From positions 34,251,078 to 34,311,077 of the forward strand of contig CM055095.1 of assembly GCA_029204225.1 (NCBI GenBank): 60,000 bases of DNA, in the 5' to 3' direction. Below the pieces are notes generated by a model. It saw nothing but the letters and a program-made list of their open reading frames with translations, made no database searches and was not told the DNA's origin. The stretch comes from Diphasiastrum complanatum (taxonomy: Eukaryota > Streptophyta > Lycopodiopsida > Lycopodiales > Lycopodiaceae). Numbering within the stretch: position 1 is the stretch's first letter; each line of letters begins with the position of its first letter. Positions 1 to 10,760 of this stretch are shown here, in pieces. Made by a program: the position numbers and the translations under genes.

Positions 1-2819
1 TGATAATGGCCTTGATGTAAAATTCAATGTTGATACTTGCACTATCAAAAAGAATGATGAGATACTTGCATTAGGATCTAGATTTGGTGGCATCTATAAA
101 CTAGATCAAATGAGTATGTGAATGCTTGTAATGTTGCTCTTGTGAACAAGCTCTCTATGGAGGAATTATGGCATAGGAGGTTGGGACATCCCAACTACAA
201 ATCCATGCTCTCTATGATCAAAGAATCCAAAGCTATTGGCTTGCCAAAGTCATTCTCCAAGAAGATCAAGCCTTGTGAGGCTTGTGCTATTGCTAAATCT
301 CACAAAAAGCCATTTACAAGATCTTCTATCAAAAGCAAGCATCCTTTGGAGTTAATCCACTCGGATGTGCATTTCTCATCAACTACAAGCAAGGGAGGAG
401 CCACTTGTTTTGTTACTTTCATTGATGATTACACAAGATTCACTTGGATATATCTTCTTGCTTCAAAATCTATGGTGTTTGATCATTTCCTTATTTTCAA
501 AGCTTATGTAGAGAAGCAATTCTCATTCAAGATTGAAGCTCTTAGAAGTGATGGAGGTGGTGAATATATCTCCAATAAATTTCAAGATTTTTGTGAGCTT
601 GAAGGCATTAAAAGAGAGTTTTCTTGTGCCTACTCTCCATCTCAAAATGGAGTGGCCGAGAGAAAGAATAGATCTCTATGTGAATGTGCAAAATCTATGA
701 GAATTGAGGCATCTTTGCCCAAAGATTTTTGGGGAGAAGCCATTAATTGTGCAAATTATCTTTGCAATAGGCTCCCACATATAGCTCTTGGAGGAAAGTC
801 ACCATATGAAATCTTATTTTTGAAGAAGCCTAAGGTTGATCACCTTAGAGTTTTTGGATGCTTATGCTTTGTCCATATTCCCTTGGAAACAAGGAAGAGG
901 GAAGATCCTAGTGCATGCAAAGGGATCATGGTTGGATACTCATCCACCAAGAAGGCCTATAGAGTCTTTATACTCTCTACTTCTCAGGTTATTGAAAGTA
1001 GAGATGTTGTCTTTCATGAAGATCAACACTCATCATTTGAAGAGGCCAAGATCAAGAAATCTATGGGTGCATCATCAATTATTGATTTTGAAGACAATCA
1101 TGATGTGATGGGGTCGAGATTTGAAGAAGACTCTCCTCGGATTTTTTCACCAAGAAGATCCATAAGAGATAGATCCGAGCTTAAGAGGCTCTCATATGTT
1201 GACAAAGGCAAACAAGTGGATCTTGATTCCACTAATTATGTTTTTATGTCTCTCATGAAGAGCCAAAGAATATACAAGAGGCACTCAATACCAAGGAGTG
1301 GTATGATGCCATGAAGCAAGAGTATGATGCATTGATCACCAACAATACCTGGGAGCTTGTGGATCCTCCTTCCAACAAGCATGTGATTGTTTGCAAGTGG
1401 GTATTTCGGATCAAGTTCAATCATGATGGCACCATCAACAAGCATAAAGCAAGATTATGTGCCAAAGGATTTGCTCAAATCCATAGTCTTGATTATGAGG
1501 AGACCTTTGCACCCGTTGCAAAGATGGTGACAATAAGAATTCTTATTTCTCTTGCTTGTTTTTTCAAGTGGAAGGTGTTCCAATTAGATGTATCCAATGC
1601 TTTTCTAAATGGTTATCTTGAGGAGGAGATCTATATGGAACAACCTCAAGGATTCATCAAGGATGAGTCCAAAGTGTGCTTGCTCTTCAAAAGTCTTTAT
1701 CAAGGAGCCTACAAGACTCCTAAAAAGTGTGATGTCCTCAAAGGATCTTTCATCACCTTTATTAGGATCTTTTACAATTTGCTCCATTGGAGTATCTATG
1801 CTCTTAGAATTTTCCATATGGAATTTTTTCAACATAGAGTGAGCATATTTAGATTGGCATATAAAGACATGATTTTTATAAAAATCAATTTCTAGGCCTA
1901 GGATGTAATGTATCTCTCCTAGATCTTGCATTTTAAACTCACATCCAAGTGCTAGCTTGGTTTCATCAACTAGCTTGATACAACTTCCACAAAGAATAAT
2001 GTCATCAACATAAATTAGAAGAATGACAATATAGCTATCAACAAACTTTAGATACATGGAAGGATCATAGTCACTAAGAGTAAATCCTAGTGAGATAAGA
2101 AAAGAGTTAAGTCTTGAATACCATGATCTTGGTGCTTGCTTCAGTCCATTTGGCTTACCATTACTAGGCCCGATCTTAGTTTTTGTGTGCACAAATTGAG
2201 TCAATTTATGCAAGAACCTAAGATCCATCATTGGAAGATGGCCAAGAGGATTCTAGGATATGTATCTTCATCTTGTGATTATGGTCTACTCTATAAAAGT
2301 GAAGATCTATCCATTATTGGCTACTCGGATTCGGACTTTGCAAGTGACAAGATGGATCGAAAGTCTATTAGTGCATACACTATCTTTCTTGGAGGCAATC
2401 TAATATCTTGGCTTTCCAAAAAGCAAGATACTATATCTCTCTCTTCATGTGAGGCCGAGTACAAAGCACTCACTACAACTACCAAAGAAGTGCTTTGGAT
2501 CAAGAGGTTATTAATGGAACTAAAGTGCATCAAGGAGGATGATCTACCAATGATCAAGTGTGATAACATCTCGGCCCAAGCTCTTGCCAATAATCCCATA
2601 TTTCATGCAAGAAGCAAGCACATAGAAGTGGCACACCATTTTGTGAGAGAAAAGCTTATTGGAGGAGAAATCTATTTGGATCATGTCAACTCGTCCTCTT
2701 GTATTGCCGATCTACTCACCAAGCCTTTGAGAAAAAGTGCTTTCATCAAGCATAGATCTAATCTTGGAGTTATATCAAGATCACTGCTCAAATCTTCATA
2801 GATAATTTTTTAGGAGGAG
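1..2819 (+). pseudogene. Ty1/copia polyprotein, 5'-truncated by window edge, broken and internally inverted
   Basis: Copia Pol reading rightwards. From base 2 a frame runs to a stop near 118; the next frame (118-1314) holds the GAG-preintegrase motif WHRRLGHPN, integrase residues (HSDVH, RSDGGGEY, ERKNRS) and the integrase C-terminal region. A frameshift near 1250 moves the reading to the frame open at 1311-1895, with the start of reverse transcriptase (EWYDAM, CKWVFRIK, LDVSNAFLNG). After SLY near 1706 the coding sense flips to the minus strand until about 2147, then returns to plus for RNase H (YSDSDFAS, SSCEAEYKAL, HARSKHIEVAHHF), ending near 2801. Gag and protease lie beyond the left edge or are lost. 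The element cannot make a functional protein. Confidence 0.93.
1706..2147 (-). other. Inverted segment inside the copia reverse transcriptase
   Basis: Read on the minus strand this block encodes the middle of copia reverse transcriptase in order: NGLKQAPRSWYSRL, the catalytic LLIYVDDIIL, DLGEIHYILGLEI and FRSLVGSLI. The plus-strand reading stops at SLY just before it and resumes at IWLTITRPDLSF just after it, the two pieces that flank this block in an uninverted element. Little or no sequence seems lost, so a simple two-break inversion explains it. Breakpoints are placed by protein homology and are good to about 10 bp. Confidence 0.88.
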
Positions 2820-3555
2820 TGTGAAGAATTGAAAAAGATTATCTATGTTAGATATAGGGGTCTTATGTTTTTTACATCAAGCATCTAGGTGTAGGATGTT
2901 GATAGGAATAAATTTGGCATAGATGGCAAATTATGCATTTCCACTTGTAATGTCACTATTGAGCCAAAATAGAGTAAGAGGCTAAACACTTGCTAATTAG
3001 AGTGTAGACAAGTGTAAAGTTTTTGTTTGATGAATTCCAAGAGGTCCAATAGGATATAGAGGTGGAACCTTGTGAGGTCCAATGGGAAATTGAGGTGTGC
3101 TTGAATATAGTCCAATAGAATTAAGAGGTGCATAGATCAATGATCCAATAGGATCAAGAGGTGACAAAATGTGGTCCAATCATAGTTAAGCATAGTGGTA
3201 GCTCGTGGACCTACTAGTATCAATGTACTCCTCATTTTGAAGTCAATTGATTTGGTGATTTCATGGATTTTGTGAGTTATTGGATTTCTAGCTTTCTCTC
3301 TCTACCCGAGAGCTCTTGATGCATTTTCTCTCTCTACCCGAGGAGAGCAGCTTGTTTTTACTTAGATTATTTTTTGAATACTTCCCACACGTGTGAGTGA
3401 GAGTTGGAAGTGATTGAATGCATGCAGTAGTGTGTTTTTGCCATAGGATTAAAGATTGATCTTGAATCTCAATCTAGTCTTGATCTTGGTGCATTTACAC
3501 ACCTTAGGAGATCACAAGTACATGTAGTGGACAGTCCACACGTGTGAAATTTAAC
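2820..3555 (+). repeat. Probable 3' LTR of the first copia element
   Basis: A polypurine tract (AGGAGGAG) directly precedes a TGTGAAG start at 2820, at the same place relative to the RNase H C-terminus as in the intact element at 4985-11415. The right end is uncertain; candidates ending in ACA lie at about 3500 and 3555. Two copies of CACACGTGTG, containing the G-box core CACGTG, lie at 3386-3395 and 3536-3545. No partner LTR is in the window, so the length is not verified. Confidence 0.55.
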
Positions 3556-3829
3556 AGTGTGAACTTCACCACACACCTTACAGGATCTTACTGAGGTTTT
3601 GTTATTGCACAAGATTGATCAAAGAACAGATTACTTGAAAAATCTAAGGCAAGAGCACAATGGCATACATCAGACTGAAAAAACTAACTTCTTACTATGA
3701 GGAATGAAGGTTAGAAATAATTCTCTAAGTGCTTAATATGAGAAAAACAGGCTGCTCTTTGGTAGAGAGAGAAAATCAACACATGAAAACTTGGGTAGAG
3801 AGAGAATGAGTCCAAAACACCAAAATCTC

Positions 3830-4140
3830 GGTTACTCGGCTTCTGTAGCTATAGCTACAGGTTCTATAGAAGGAACATCAATGTTGGAAGAATCCATGCT
3901 ACGTAAAATAGGATGAAATGACATAGCATTATTTATCAATGGTTGTTTAAAATCATAGTATGTATGTTCTTGAAATATTACATTCCTAGAGACAAATACT
4001 ACATTGGTGGATGGATCATAAACTTTATAAGCTTTATGCTCATCAGGATAGTCGATGAAAATAAATTTATTTGTCCTATGATCTAGCTTCTTCCTAAGTT
4101 GTTAAGGAATGTGAACAAAACATATACTATTGCAACTTCA
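3830..4140 (-). pseudogene. Copia integrase C-terminal/linker relic
   Basis: On the minus strand this translates as the conserved stretch after copia integrase: CFVHIP, then RKKLDHRTNKFIFI, HKAYKVYDPST and SRNVIFQE, with one in-frame stop after CFVHIP. No other copia domain is adjacent. It is an old fragment lying left of the younger copia insertion at 4985 and is not the continuation of the plus-strand relic at 11510, which has opposite sense. Confidence 0.75.
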
Positions 4141-4979
4141 TAATTTTATTTTCTTAGAATAGTCGTATCGTTTCAGAATGAGTCATAGCTCTTAGCCAAC
4201 CGATGTTTTACTGTTGGTAAGCGATACCTTAGCCTCTTGCGTGACTCTATATCTGAGCGATGTTGGCTCATTGTACTTACGCAGATGACTGACCATCAAT
4301 AAAGAAGAGAGATAAGTGTTCTGTTAAGCTTGTACAATTCCTCTTCTTTGCATGTTGCAGCATTACATCTTATCAATCGATCCAACACTCTGAGATTTGT
4401 TGTAACTAATCTTGGCGAATGTGTGTTTGCGGCATAACTCACTATTGTTTCATAACTTGGATTTACATGTTAACGTCTGAACATGGACTGTCCTAACCAA
4501 TTGCAATGCAGGGAACAATTCTGAAGCTGAGCATTCAAAAATCAGAATTTGTCATTCACTTTACACTGTACTCGGATAAAGAACATGTTCGTTGTTCTGA
4601 TCTATCTGCTAATCAGTGATAAAGAACTAATCCTCTGTGTTCATTGAGAGGAACCAACTACCTAGTTGATTATGCTGAATCTGTATGTTTGTCTTTGTCG
4701 AAAAGGTTGCTTACTGTTTCTCCTGGTTGTCTGAAAGATAAAGTATGCTTTTCATTCTGAATCCTTGACCAAATCGTTTCACATTGGTGTTACTGGATGC
4801 CAATCTAGACCAATATTTGTGGATAACCAGCCTTTCCATCATGGTATTCAACTCTAAATATTACATACTTTTCATCCAACATGATCCATTTTACACTTAT
4901 AATCCAAAAGAGAAGATTTATCTCTCTCTGGGGGAACGATAAACCTTTTATACTACACACTATTACCATTATTGTAGAA
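4141..4979. other. Unassigned intergenic sequence
   Basis: No open frame, LTR boundary or RNA gene recognised. It ends at the target site of the copia insertion. Confidence 0.5.
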
Positions 4980-4984
4980 ACCTA
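4980..4984. repeat. Target site duplication ACCTA (left copy)
   Basis: Matches 11416-11420 exactly and is immediately external to both LTRs; 5 bp is the usual copia duplication. Confidence 0.93.
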
Positions 4985-5639
4985 TGTGAAAAATACAGAT
5001 CCTAAGTGGATCTAAACTCCAAGATCATTGGCTTGAATGCTTGCACTCCAAACTACATAAGCTAGGAATTGGCAACACATTCTATGCTACCTAGAATGCA
5101 AAGAACTTGATCAAAAAGCATTTATCACAAATGGAAACTTCCATAAACATCAAGTGCGGCCCAAAATAGCATTATACAGTCCATAATACATCAGCCTATC
5201 ACTTTTGGAAAGCACCTAAGATCATACACAATAGCTTGAAGACAATACACACAACAATGCTCTCAATGGAGGAAGAAACAATGACAATGATCTATTGATC
5301 TCAATGAAGCATACAAAAGGTTTCTCCAACCTGTTCTCCACGACTTCCCTACTATTTATGGATGAGGAAGATGACTCTCTCTCCTCTCTCTAGAAGGTAC
5401 TTGACCCTAGATATTCCCTATATAGGAAAAATAGCTAAAAATGGCTTATATGACCAAAATACATCAAAATGGTCTCATTTTGAAGGGTATGAAGTTTGAC
5501 ACTTCATCATACTGAAAAAATACAGTAAATAAAAACATTGTGGCCTGGTTCACACGTGTGAAACTCCAGAACCAAAACTATTTACAATTTTAGCCAATTT
5601 AGGCCTCAAACTAGCTAGGAAATGTTGACAATTTTCACA
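4985..5639 (-). repeat. 3' LTR of intact copia element
   Basis: 655-bp partner of the 5' LTR, one difference seen. The G-box palindrome is at 5549-5562. The first bases on the minus strand also supply the polyprotein stop codon. Confidence 0.96.
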
Positions 5640-8600
5640 CTCCCTCTTCAACATTGGATGCTAGTTTCAACATAGTCTTTGAGCACATTCCAAGATTAGA
5701 TCTATGCATTAAATATAGGTCCTTTCCCAATGGTTTGGTGAAGATATCAGCCACACACTCCTTTGAAGAGACATGTTGAAGCTCCACCTCTTTGGCAATG
5801 ACTTGATCTCTCACAAAATGGTGAGCAATCTCAATGTGCTTGCTCCTTGCATGAAAAACAGGATTGCTTGCCAAGCTTTGGGCTGAAAGGTTATCACAAA
5901 GTATGATTGGAGTCTTCTCTGGTTCCAGCAAGTGAAGATCCAATAACATCCTCTTGATCCAAAGAATCTCCTTGGTGCATGTTGTTAATGCCTTGTACTC
6001 GGCTTCGGTGGAAGATAGAGAGATAGTTGGTTGCTTCTTTGGTAGCCATGAGACCACTCCATCTCCAAGATAGATTGCAAAGGCACTTGTTGACTTCCTA
6101 TCCATTTGATCACCTGCAAAATCTGAATCTGAAAATCCACAAAGGTTAGGTGTAGTACCTCCATACAAGATGCCAAAATCTCTAGATCCCGAGATGTATC
6201 TAAGTACTCTCTTTCCTAGCTTCCAATGAGCCTCACTAGGATCTTGCATAAATTGACTTAGTTTACCAACCACAAAGCTTAGATCAGGTCTTGTGATGGT
6301 TAACCATATAAGAGATCCTATTAGCTTTCTATAGAGAGTAATGTCCTTGAAGGATCTTTCATTACTTCTTGTAGTTAGCTTTACATTTGATTCCATAGGA
6401 GTAGAAACAACTTTACAATCTTCCATATGAAACCTTTTTAGAATAGAGTTAACATACTTTTCTTGACATATGAATGTAGATTTAGAAGTTCTAATAATCT
6501 CTATTCCTAAGATATAATGAAGTTTACCAAGATCTTGAATTTCAAACTCTCTTTTGAGTGCCATCTTGATTTCATCTATATCTAGATTGTTACCACCACT
6601 TAAGATAATGTCATCAACATAGATCAAAAGTAAAGTGATATCATTTTCATTCAATCTAAAGTAGAGAGAATGATCATACTCACTCATAACAAAGTTTTGA
6701 GAAAGTAAGAAGGAATTGAGCTTAGCATACCAACTCCTTGGTGCTTGCTTTAGCCCATACAAACTCTTTTGGAGATAGCACACATGATTAGGCTCATCAT
6801 GTGAAACATAGCCCTTGGGTTGCTCCATGTAAATATCTTCTTCAAGATCACCATTCAAGAAGGCATTAGTAACATCCATTTGCCACATATACCAATCATA
6901 AAGAGTTGCAAGAGAGATTAGGATTCGAATAGTTACCATCTTTGCCACGGGTGCAAAGGTCTCATCATAGTCAATACCATATTCTTGAGCATACCCCTTT
7001 GCCACCAACCTTGCCTTGTACTTGTTGATTGATCCATCTTGATTTGTCTTGATCTTGAAGATCCACTTACAACCAATTGCCTTCTTGTCCTTTGGAAGCT
7101 TTACCAACCTCCATGTGTTGCTTTTGATGAGTGCTTGATTCTCATGATCCATGGCTTGGATCCATTCCTTCTTTTGAATTGCTTCACCTACACAAGTTGG
7201 TTCATCAAAAGAGGTAAGAAAAGCAAAGTTAGAGTTGTCCACCACTTGCTTTCCTTTTTCATCATAGGTTAGCCTTGATGGCTTAGCCCTTTGCCTTTGA
7301 GTCTTCCTTGAAATTTGCTTTGGAGTGGCATCTCCATCTTCATCCAAGACATCTTGCACATCATGATGATTAGTAGGCACATCAACATCAACATCAACAA
7401 CATTGGAAACGTTCTCTTCATGAAAGATGACATCCCTACTTATGACAACTTTCTTTGTAGAAGGAATGTACACTTTGTAAGCCTTGCTTACTTCACTATA
7501 GCCAACAAACACACCCTTCTTTGATGAAGGATCTTCTTTAGTTCTATCATCAAGTGTGATATTGACAAAACATGTACATCCAAAGATCCTACAATGCTTG
7601 ACACTCGGCCTTCTACCATAAAGAACCTCATGAGGAGTTTTACCATCCAAGGAAGCACTTGTCCATCTATTACATAGATAGTTAGCACATGCTAAAGCTT
7701 CCCCCCAAAAAGACTTAGCAAGATTAGCATGTAGTCTCATTGCCTTGGCACATTCACAAAGGGTTCTATTCTTCCTCTCGGCCACTCCATTCTGTTGTGG
7801 AGTCCTAGGACTAGACATCTCCCTCTTAATCCCATGTGCTATACAAAAGTCTTTGAACCTATTTGAGGTGTATTCCCCTCCATTATCAGATCTTAAGCAT
7901 TTGATCTTTGTATTGAATTGGTTTTCCATTTCATTCTTGAACTTGACAAATGCAGCAAACACTTCATCCTTACTTTTAAGAAGATAGATCCAAGTATACC
8001 TACTAAAGTCATCAATGAAAGTTGCATACATCTTTGCCCCACCATTGCTAGTTGTACTAGAAGAATGAATATCAGAATGCACAAGTTGAAAAGCTTCTTT
8101 AGATCTAGAAGTAGATCTAGAATAAGCAAGTCTATGAGATTTGGACAAGGCACAATGTTCACAAACACTATTGTTTGCAACAAGACTTTTAGGGAGACCA
8201 AGAACAAGCTCTTTCTTTGCCATTACCTCCAAAGATTTGAAGTTGGGATGGCCCAACCTCTTGTGCCAAACTTCTTGGTTTGTCAATTGCTCCCTAGCCA
8301 TACATCCTTCATGATTAGAGATCACACATGCATCAAGCTTGAAAAGTTTACCATGCCTCCTACCTTGAGCAATCAAGGATCCACATTTACTTATCAAACA
8401 TGCATCTCCAATGAACTCCACATCAAGTCCTTTGTCAATCATTTGACTTACACTAAGCAAATTCTTAGTGATTGAAGGAATGTACAAAACATTTTCAAGA
8501 TTTGCTTTCCTATTTGTTGAAAGGGAAATAGGAATAGTGCCTATGCCTTTGATGTCACATTGACCATCATTTGCAGTGTAGATGATGTTACCTTCTCCCT

Positions 8601-9588
8601 CATAAGACAATAAGGATGTAAAGTATTCCTTATGTCTTGTCATGTGAGATGAGGCTCCACTATCAATCCACCAAGGATCATTATCATCTATGTTGGCTAA
8701 CAAACTTGAAGTCATAACAAGTGATTCACATGTGTTATGTTCTTCCTCATCTATTGTAAGATTTCCTTGCCTCTCTCCTTGCTCTCTTTTCTTCTTATAA
8801 CATTCATTTGCAAAATGACCTTTTATCCCACAATAAAAGCACTTGAACTTTGACTTATTGTTCTTAGTAGAAGAGGAAGAGGAAGAGTGATCATCATGAT
8901 CAAAGTTACCACCTTTGGACCATTTCCCTTTGCCTTTACCTTTGCCCTTGAATTTGCCTTTTGTGAAGAAAGCCTCTTCACCTCCACCTTGCAAGGATGC
9001 ACCATCAAGCTTTGATTGCAACCTATGTTCTTCAGCCAATAAGATTTCTTGCAAGTCAACCACACTTGGCAAGACTCTTTGAATGGCAAAACTTTGCACA
9101 AGGTTAGCATGTTCATTTAGCAAACCATTCAACATAACTTGGACTATTTCACCATCTTTTATGTTCTCATCAATGCATGCTAAATCATCACTTAGGGACT
9201 TAACTCTCAAGATAAATGCATGAGCACTTTCACCCTCTCTTTGCCTACTAGAAAATATTTGTCTCCTTAGGGTCAATACCCTAGATGTGGACTTTGATTC
9301 AAAGAGCTTCTTTAAGGCATTCCATGCCTCACTTGCACTTTGACACTTTCCAACTTCCTTGAGAAGTTCATTTGTAACATTCATTTTAATGATATGAAGA
9401 GCCCTTTTGGCCTTCTTATCAAACCTTTGTTGCTCTTGAAGTGTGAGAGGTCTCTCTTCAATTTCTGCAACTATGTCCATGAGTTCATTCAACTCAAGTA
9501 AGGACTCCATCCTCACTTTCCAAGTAGAGTAGTTTGATGAACTCAACCTTTCACTAGACTCTAGCATGATCCCACCATTGGAAGCCAT
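5635..9588 (-). CDS. Copia Gag-Pol polyprotein, 1317 aa, intact
   Basis: Single frame for a self-cleaving retrotransposon polyprotein. Order with approximate residues: Gag UBN2-type domain 10-190; Lys/Gly-rich stretch about 205-225; CCHC zinc knuckle CFYCGIKGHFANEC near 250; protease DSGASSHMT near 308; GAG-preintegrase VWHKRLGHPN near 438; integrase core with D (HSDIHSS, 504), D (RSDNGGEY, 566) and E (ERKNRT, 604); reverse transcriptase with YVDDII near 991; RNase H with GFSDSDFAGD near 1151 and SSTEAEYKAL near 1193. The domain order (integrase before reverse transcriptase) is diagnostic of Ty1/copia. No stops or frameshifts and all catalytic residues seen. The TGA stop overlaps the first bases of the 3' LTR. 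Confidence 0.97.
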   Translation of the reverse strand: MASNGGIMLESSERLSSSNYSTWKVRMESLLELNELMDIVAEIEERPLTLQEQQRFDKKAKRALHIIKMNVTNELLKEVGKCQSASEAWNALKKLFESKSTSRVLTLRRQIFSSRQREGESAHAFILRVKSLSDDLACIDENIKDGEIVQVMLNGLLNEHANLVQSFAIQRVLPSVVDLQEILLAEEHRLQSKLDGASLQGGGEEAFFTKGKFKGKGKGKGKWSKGGNFDHDDHSSSSSSTKNNKSKFKCFYCGIKGHFANECYKKKREQGERQGNLTIDEEEHNTCESLVMTSSLLANIDDNDPWWIDSGASSHMTRHKEYFTSLLSYEGEGNIIYTANDGQCDIKGIGTIPISLSTNRKANLENVLYIPSITKNLLSVSQMIDKGLDVEFIGDACLISKCGSLIAQGRRHGKLFKLDACVISNHEGCMAREQLTNQEVWHKRLGHPNFKSLEVMAKKELVLGLPKSLVANNSVCEHCALSKSHRLAYSRSTSRSKEAFQLVHSDIHSSSTTSNGGAKMYATFIDDFSRYTWIYLLKSKDEVFAAFVKFKNEMENQFNTKIKCLRSDNGGEYTSNRFKDFCIAHGIKREMSSPRTPQQNGVAERKNRTLCECAKAMRLHANLAKSFWGEALACANYLCNRWTSASLDGKTPHEVLYGRRPSVKHCRIFGCTCFVNITLDDRTKEDPSSKKGVFVGYSEVSKAYKVYIPSTKKVVISRDVIFHEENVSNVVDVDVDVPTNHHDVQDVLDEDGDATPKQISRKTQRQRAKPSRLTYDEKGKQVVDNSNFAFLTSFDEPTCVGEAIQKKEWIQAMDHENQALIKSNTWRLVKLPKDKKAIGCKWIFKIKTNQDGSINKYKARLVAKGYAQEYGIDYDETFAPVAKMVTIRILISLATLYDWYMWQMDVTNAFLNGDLEEDIYMEQPKGYVSHDEPNHVCYLQKSLYGLKQAPRSWYAKLNSFLLSQNFVMSEYDHSLYFRLNENDITLLLIYVDDIILSGGNNLDIDEIKMALKREFEIQDLGKLHYILGIEIIRTSKSTFICQEKYVNSILKRFHMEDCKVVSTPMESNVKLTTRSNERSFKDITLYRKLIGSLIWLTITRPDLSFVVGKLSQFMQDPSEAHWKLGKRVLRYISGSRDFGILYGGTTPNLCGFSDSDFAGDQMDRKSTSAFAIYLGDGVVSWLPKKQPTISLSSTEAEYKALTTCTKEILWIKRMLLDLHLLEPEKTPIILCDNLSAQSLASNPVFHARSKHIEIAHHFVRDQVIAKEVELQHVSSKECVADIFTKPLGKDLYLMHRSNLGMCSKTMLKLASNVEEGV
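5640..5651 (-). promoter_or_regulatory. Polypurine tract
   Basis: Minus strand GAAGAGGGAG(TG) abuts the 3' LTR and overlaps the last codons of the polyprotein. Confidence 0.85.
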
Positions 9589-9796
9589 GATTCTAATGTT
9601 TCTTCAACTTTTAGGTTCTGTCCTAAAGCACTTAGCACTCACTTTTCTCTCAACAAATGATAGATAAAGAGATCTATGAAGATTTAGGACCCTAAAACAC
9701 TTCTATCTTGAACCTAGATGGTTTCCAAGCATAGAAAGGAAGATTGAAACACATGCAACACTTTGCACACACTAAGAATGGATTACAAAATCAAAC

Positions 9797-10330
9797 CAAC
9801 CTGAACACACTCTTGCTTAAGCTCTCAAACTTTCCAGCAAGTGACCAAATCAAGTTATGGTGTGAAGAGTTACTTGCATTCTTAGAAAATACCCAAAACT
9901 AGGATGCCAAGATTACCTAGTAATGAACAAACTTGATCAACATATGATCAACACACTAAGATATTGATTCAACCTGTAAAACCACATGTAAACCACACTT
10001 CTAAAAGTTTATAAACTCCAGCAAGTGATAAATACAAGATTTAGAGGTGAATGAATGAGCACACTTAGTGAATCACAAGACTAGCTTCACTATCTTGTCA
10101 AATCTTGGTGTTTAGATGTAGATCTAAGATCACTTCACATGAGAATGTTCCTCAACCTGTTAAGAACCTGAAAACACACTTGCATAATGGTTAACACCTT
10201 CCAGCAAATGCTCCAATCAAATTACATAAGGAGAGTTACTTACATGCTCAACAAAGTACACCAAAAATTATGCCAAAATTGATGACAATCTTTACAATAT
10301 GCTCTTCACAATGGAGCTTACAATATGTTC
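9797..10330 (-). repeat. Imperfect tandem repeats in the copia leader
   Basis: Blocks beginning CAACCTG at about 9797, 9970 and 10153 (spacing 173 and 183 bp) each carry a CCAGCAA motif and similar flanking sequence. They lie between primer site and Gag start, where packaging or dimerisation signals are usual. A small plus-strand open stretch at 10270-10596 lies in this leader and is not supported as a gene. Confidence 0.6.
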
Positions 10331-10742
10331 ACCCAAAAAAGGGGATCTTTCATCCAAATGGGAGCTTTGCTCAGCCTTTAGGAGAATTACAACTCACTCA
10401 AAAGAGCATTTGTCATCCACTTAAGGAGAAGTTTCATCCACTTAAGGAGAGTGTTCATCCAAGAATGGAGATTGTCAACAATAGGATTGAAAAGAACATT
10501 GTTAGTATTGAATATGCACAAGCCTCACAATCACAAATGATTAGGTGTTATGATCTGATCCAAAATAGTTTCTTTTCAGCCTCTGATCTTCAATAGACCT
10601 GAAATATGCTTTTGATCCACAAGTTCAACTCACAAAACAAAGGTTAGTAAGATTTGATCAACAAAGCAATGCAAAATCATGCTAGAACTTGATCAAACAT
10701 CCAAATATCACCAAAAATGGAATACTTACTGTAAATAGAAGC

Positions 10743-10760
10743 CAACCAGCTCTGATACCA
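10743..10760 (-). promoter_or_regulatory. Primer binding site, initiator-Met tRNA
   Basis: Directly after the 5' LTR the minus strand reads TGGTATCAGAGCTGG. The first 12 bases are complementary to the 3' end of plant initiator-Met tRNA, the standard copia primer. Confidence 0.9.

Noticed and set aside
7039-8475. Plus-strand open frames opposite the intact copia polyprotein
   Set aside because: Antisense shadows of a real coding frame.
10270-10596. 108-aa plus-strand frame in the copia leader
   Set aside because: Antisense to the element, repeat-derived, no recognisable domain.
10743-10760. tRNA-like match (GCTCTGATACCA)
   Set aside because: Only the 3' end of initiator-Met tRNA is matched; it is the retrotransposon primer site, not a tRNA gene.
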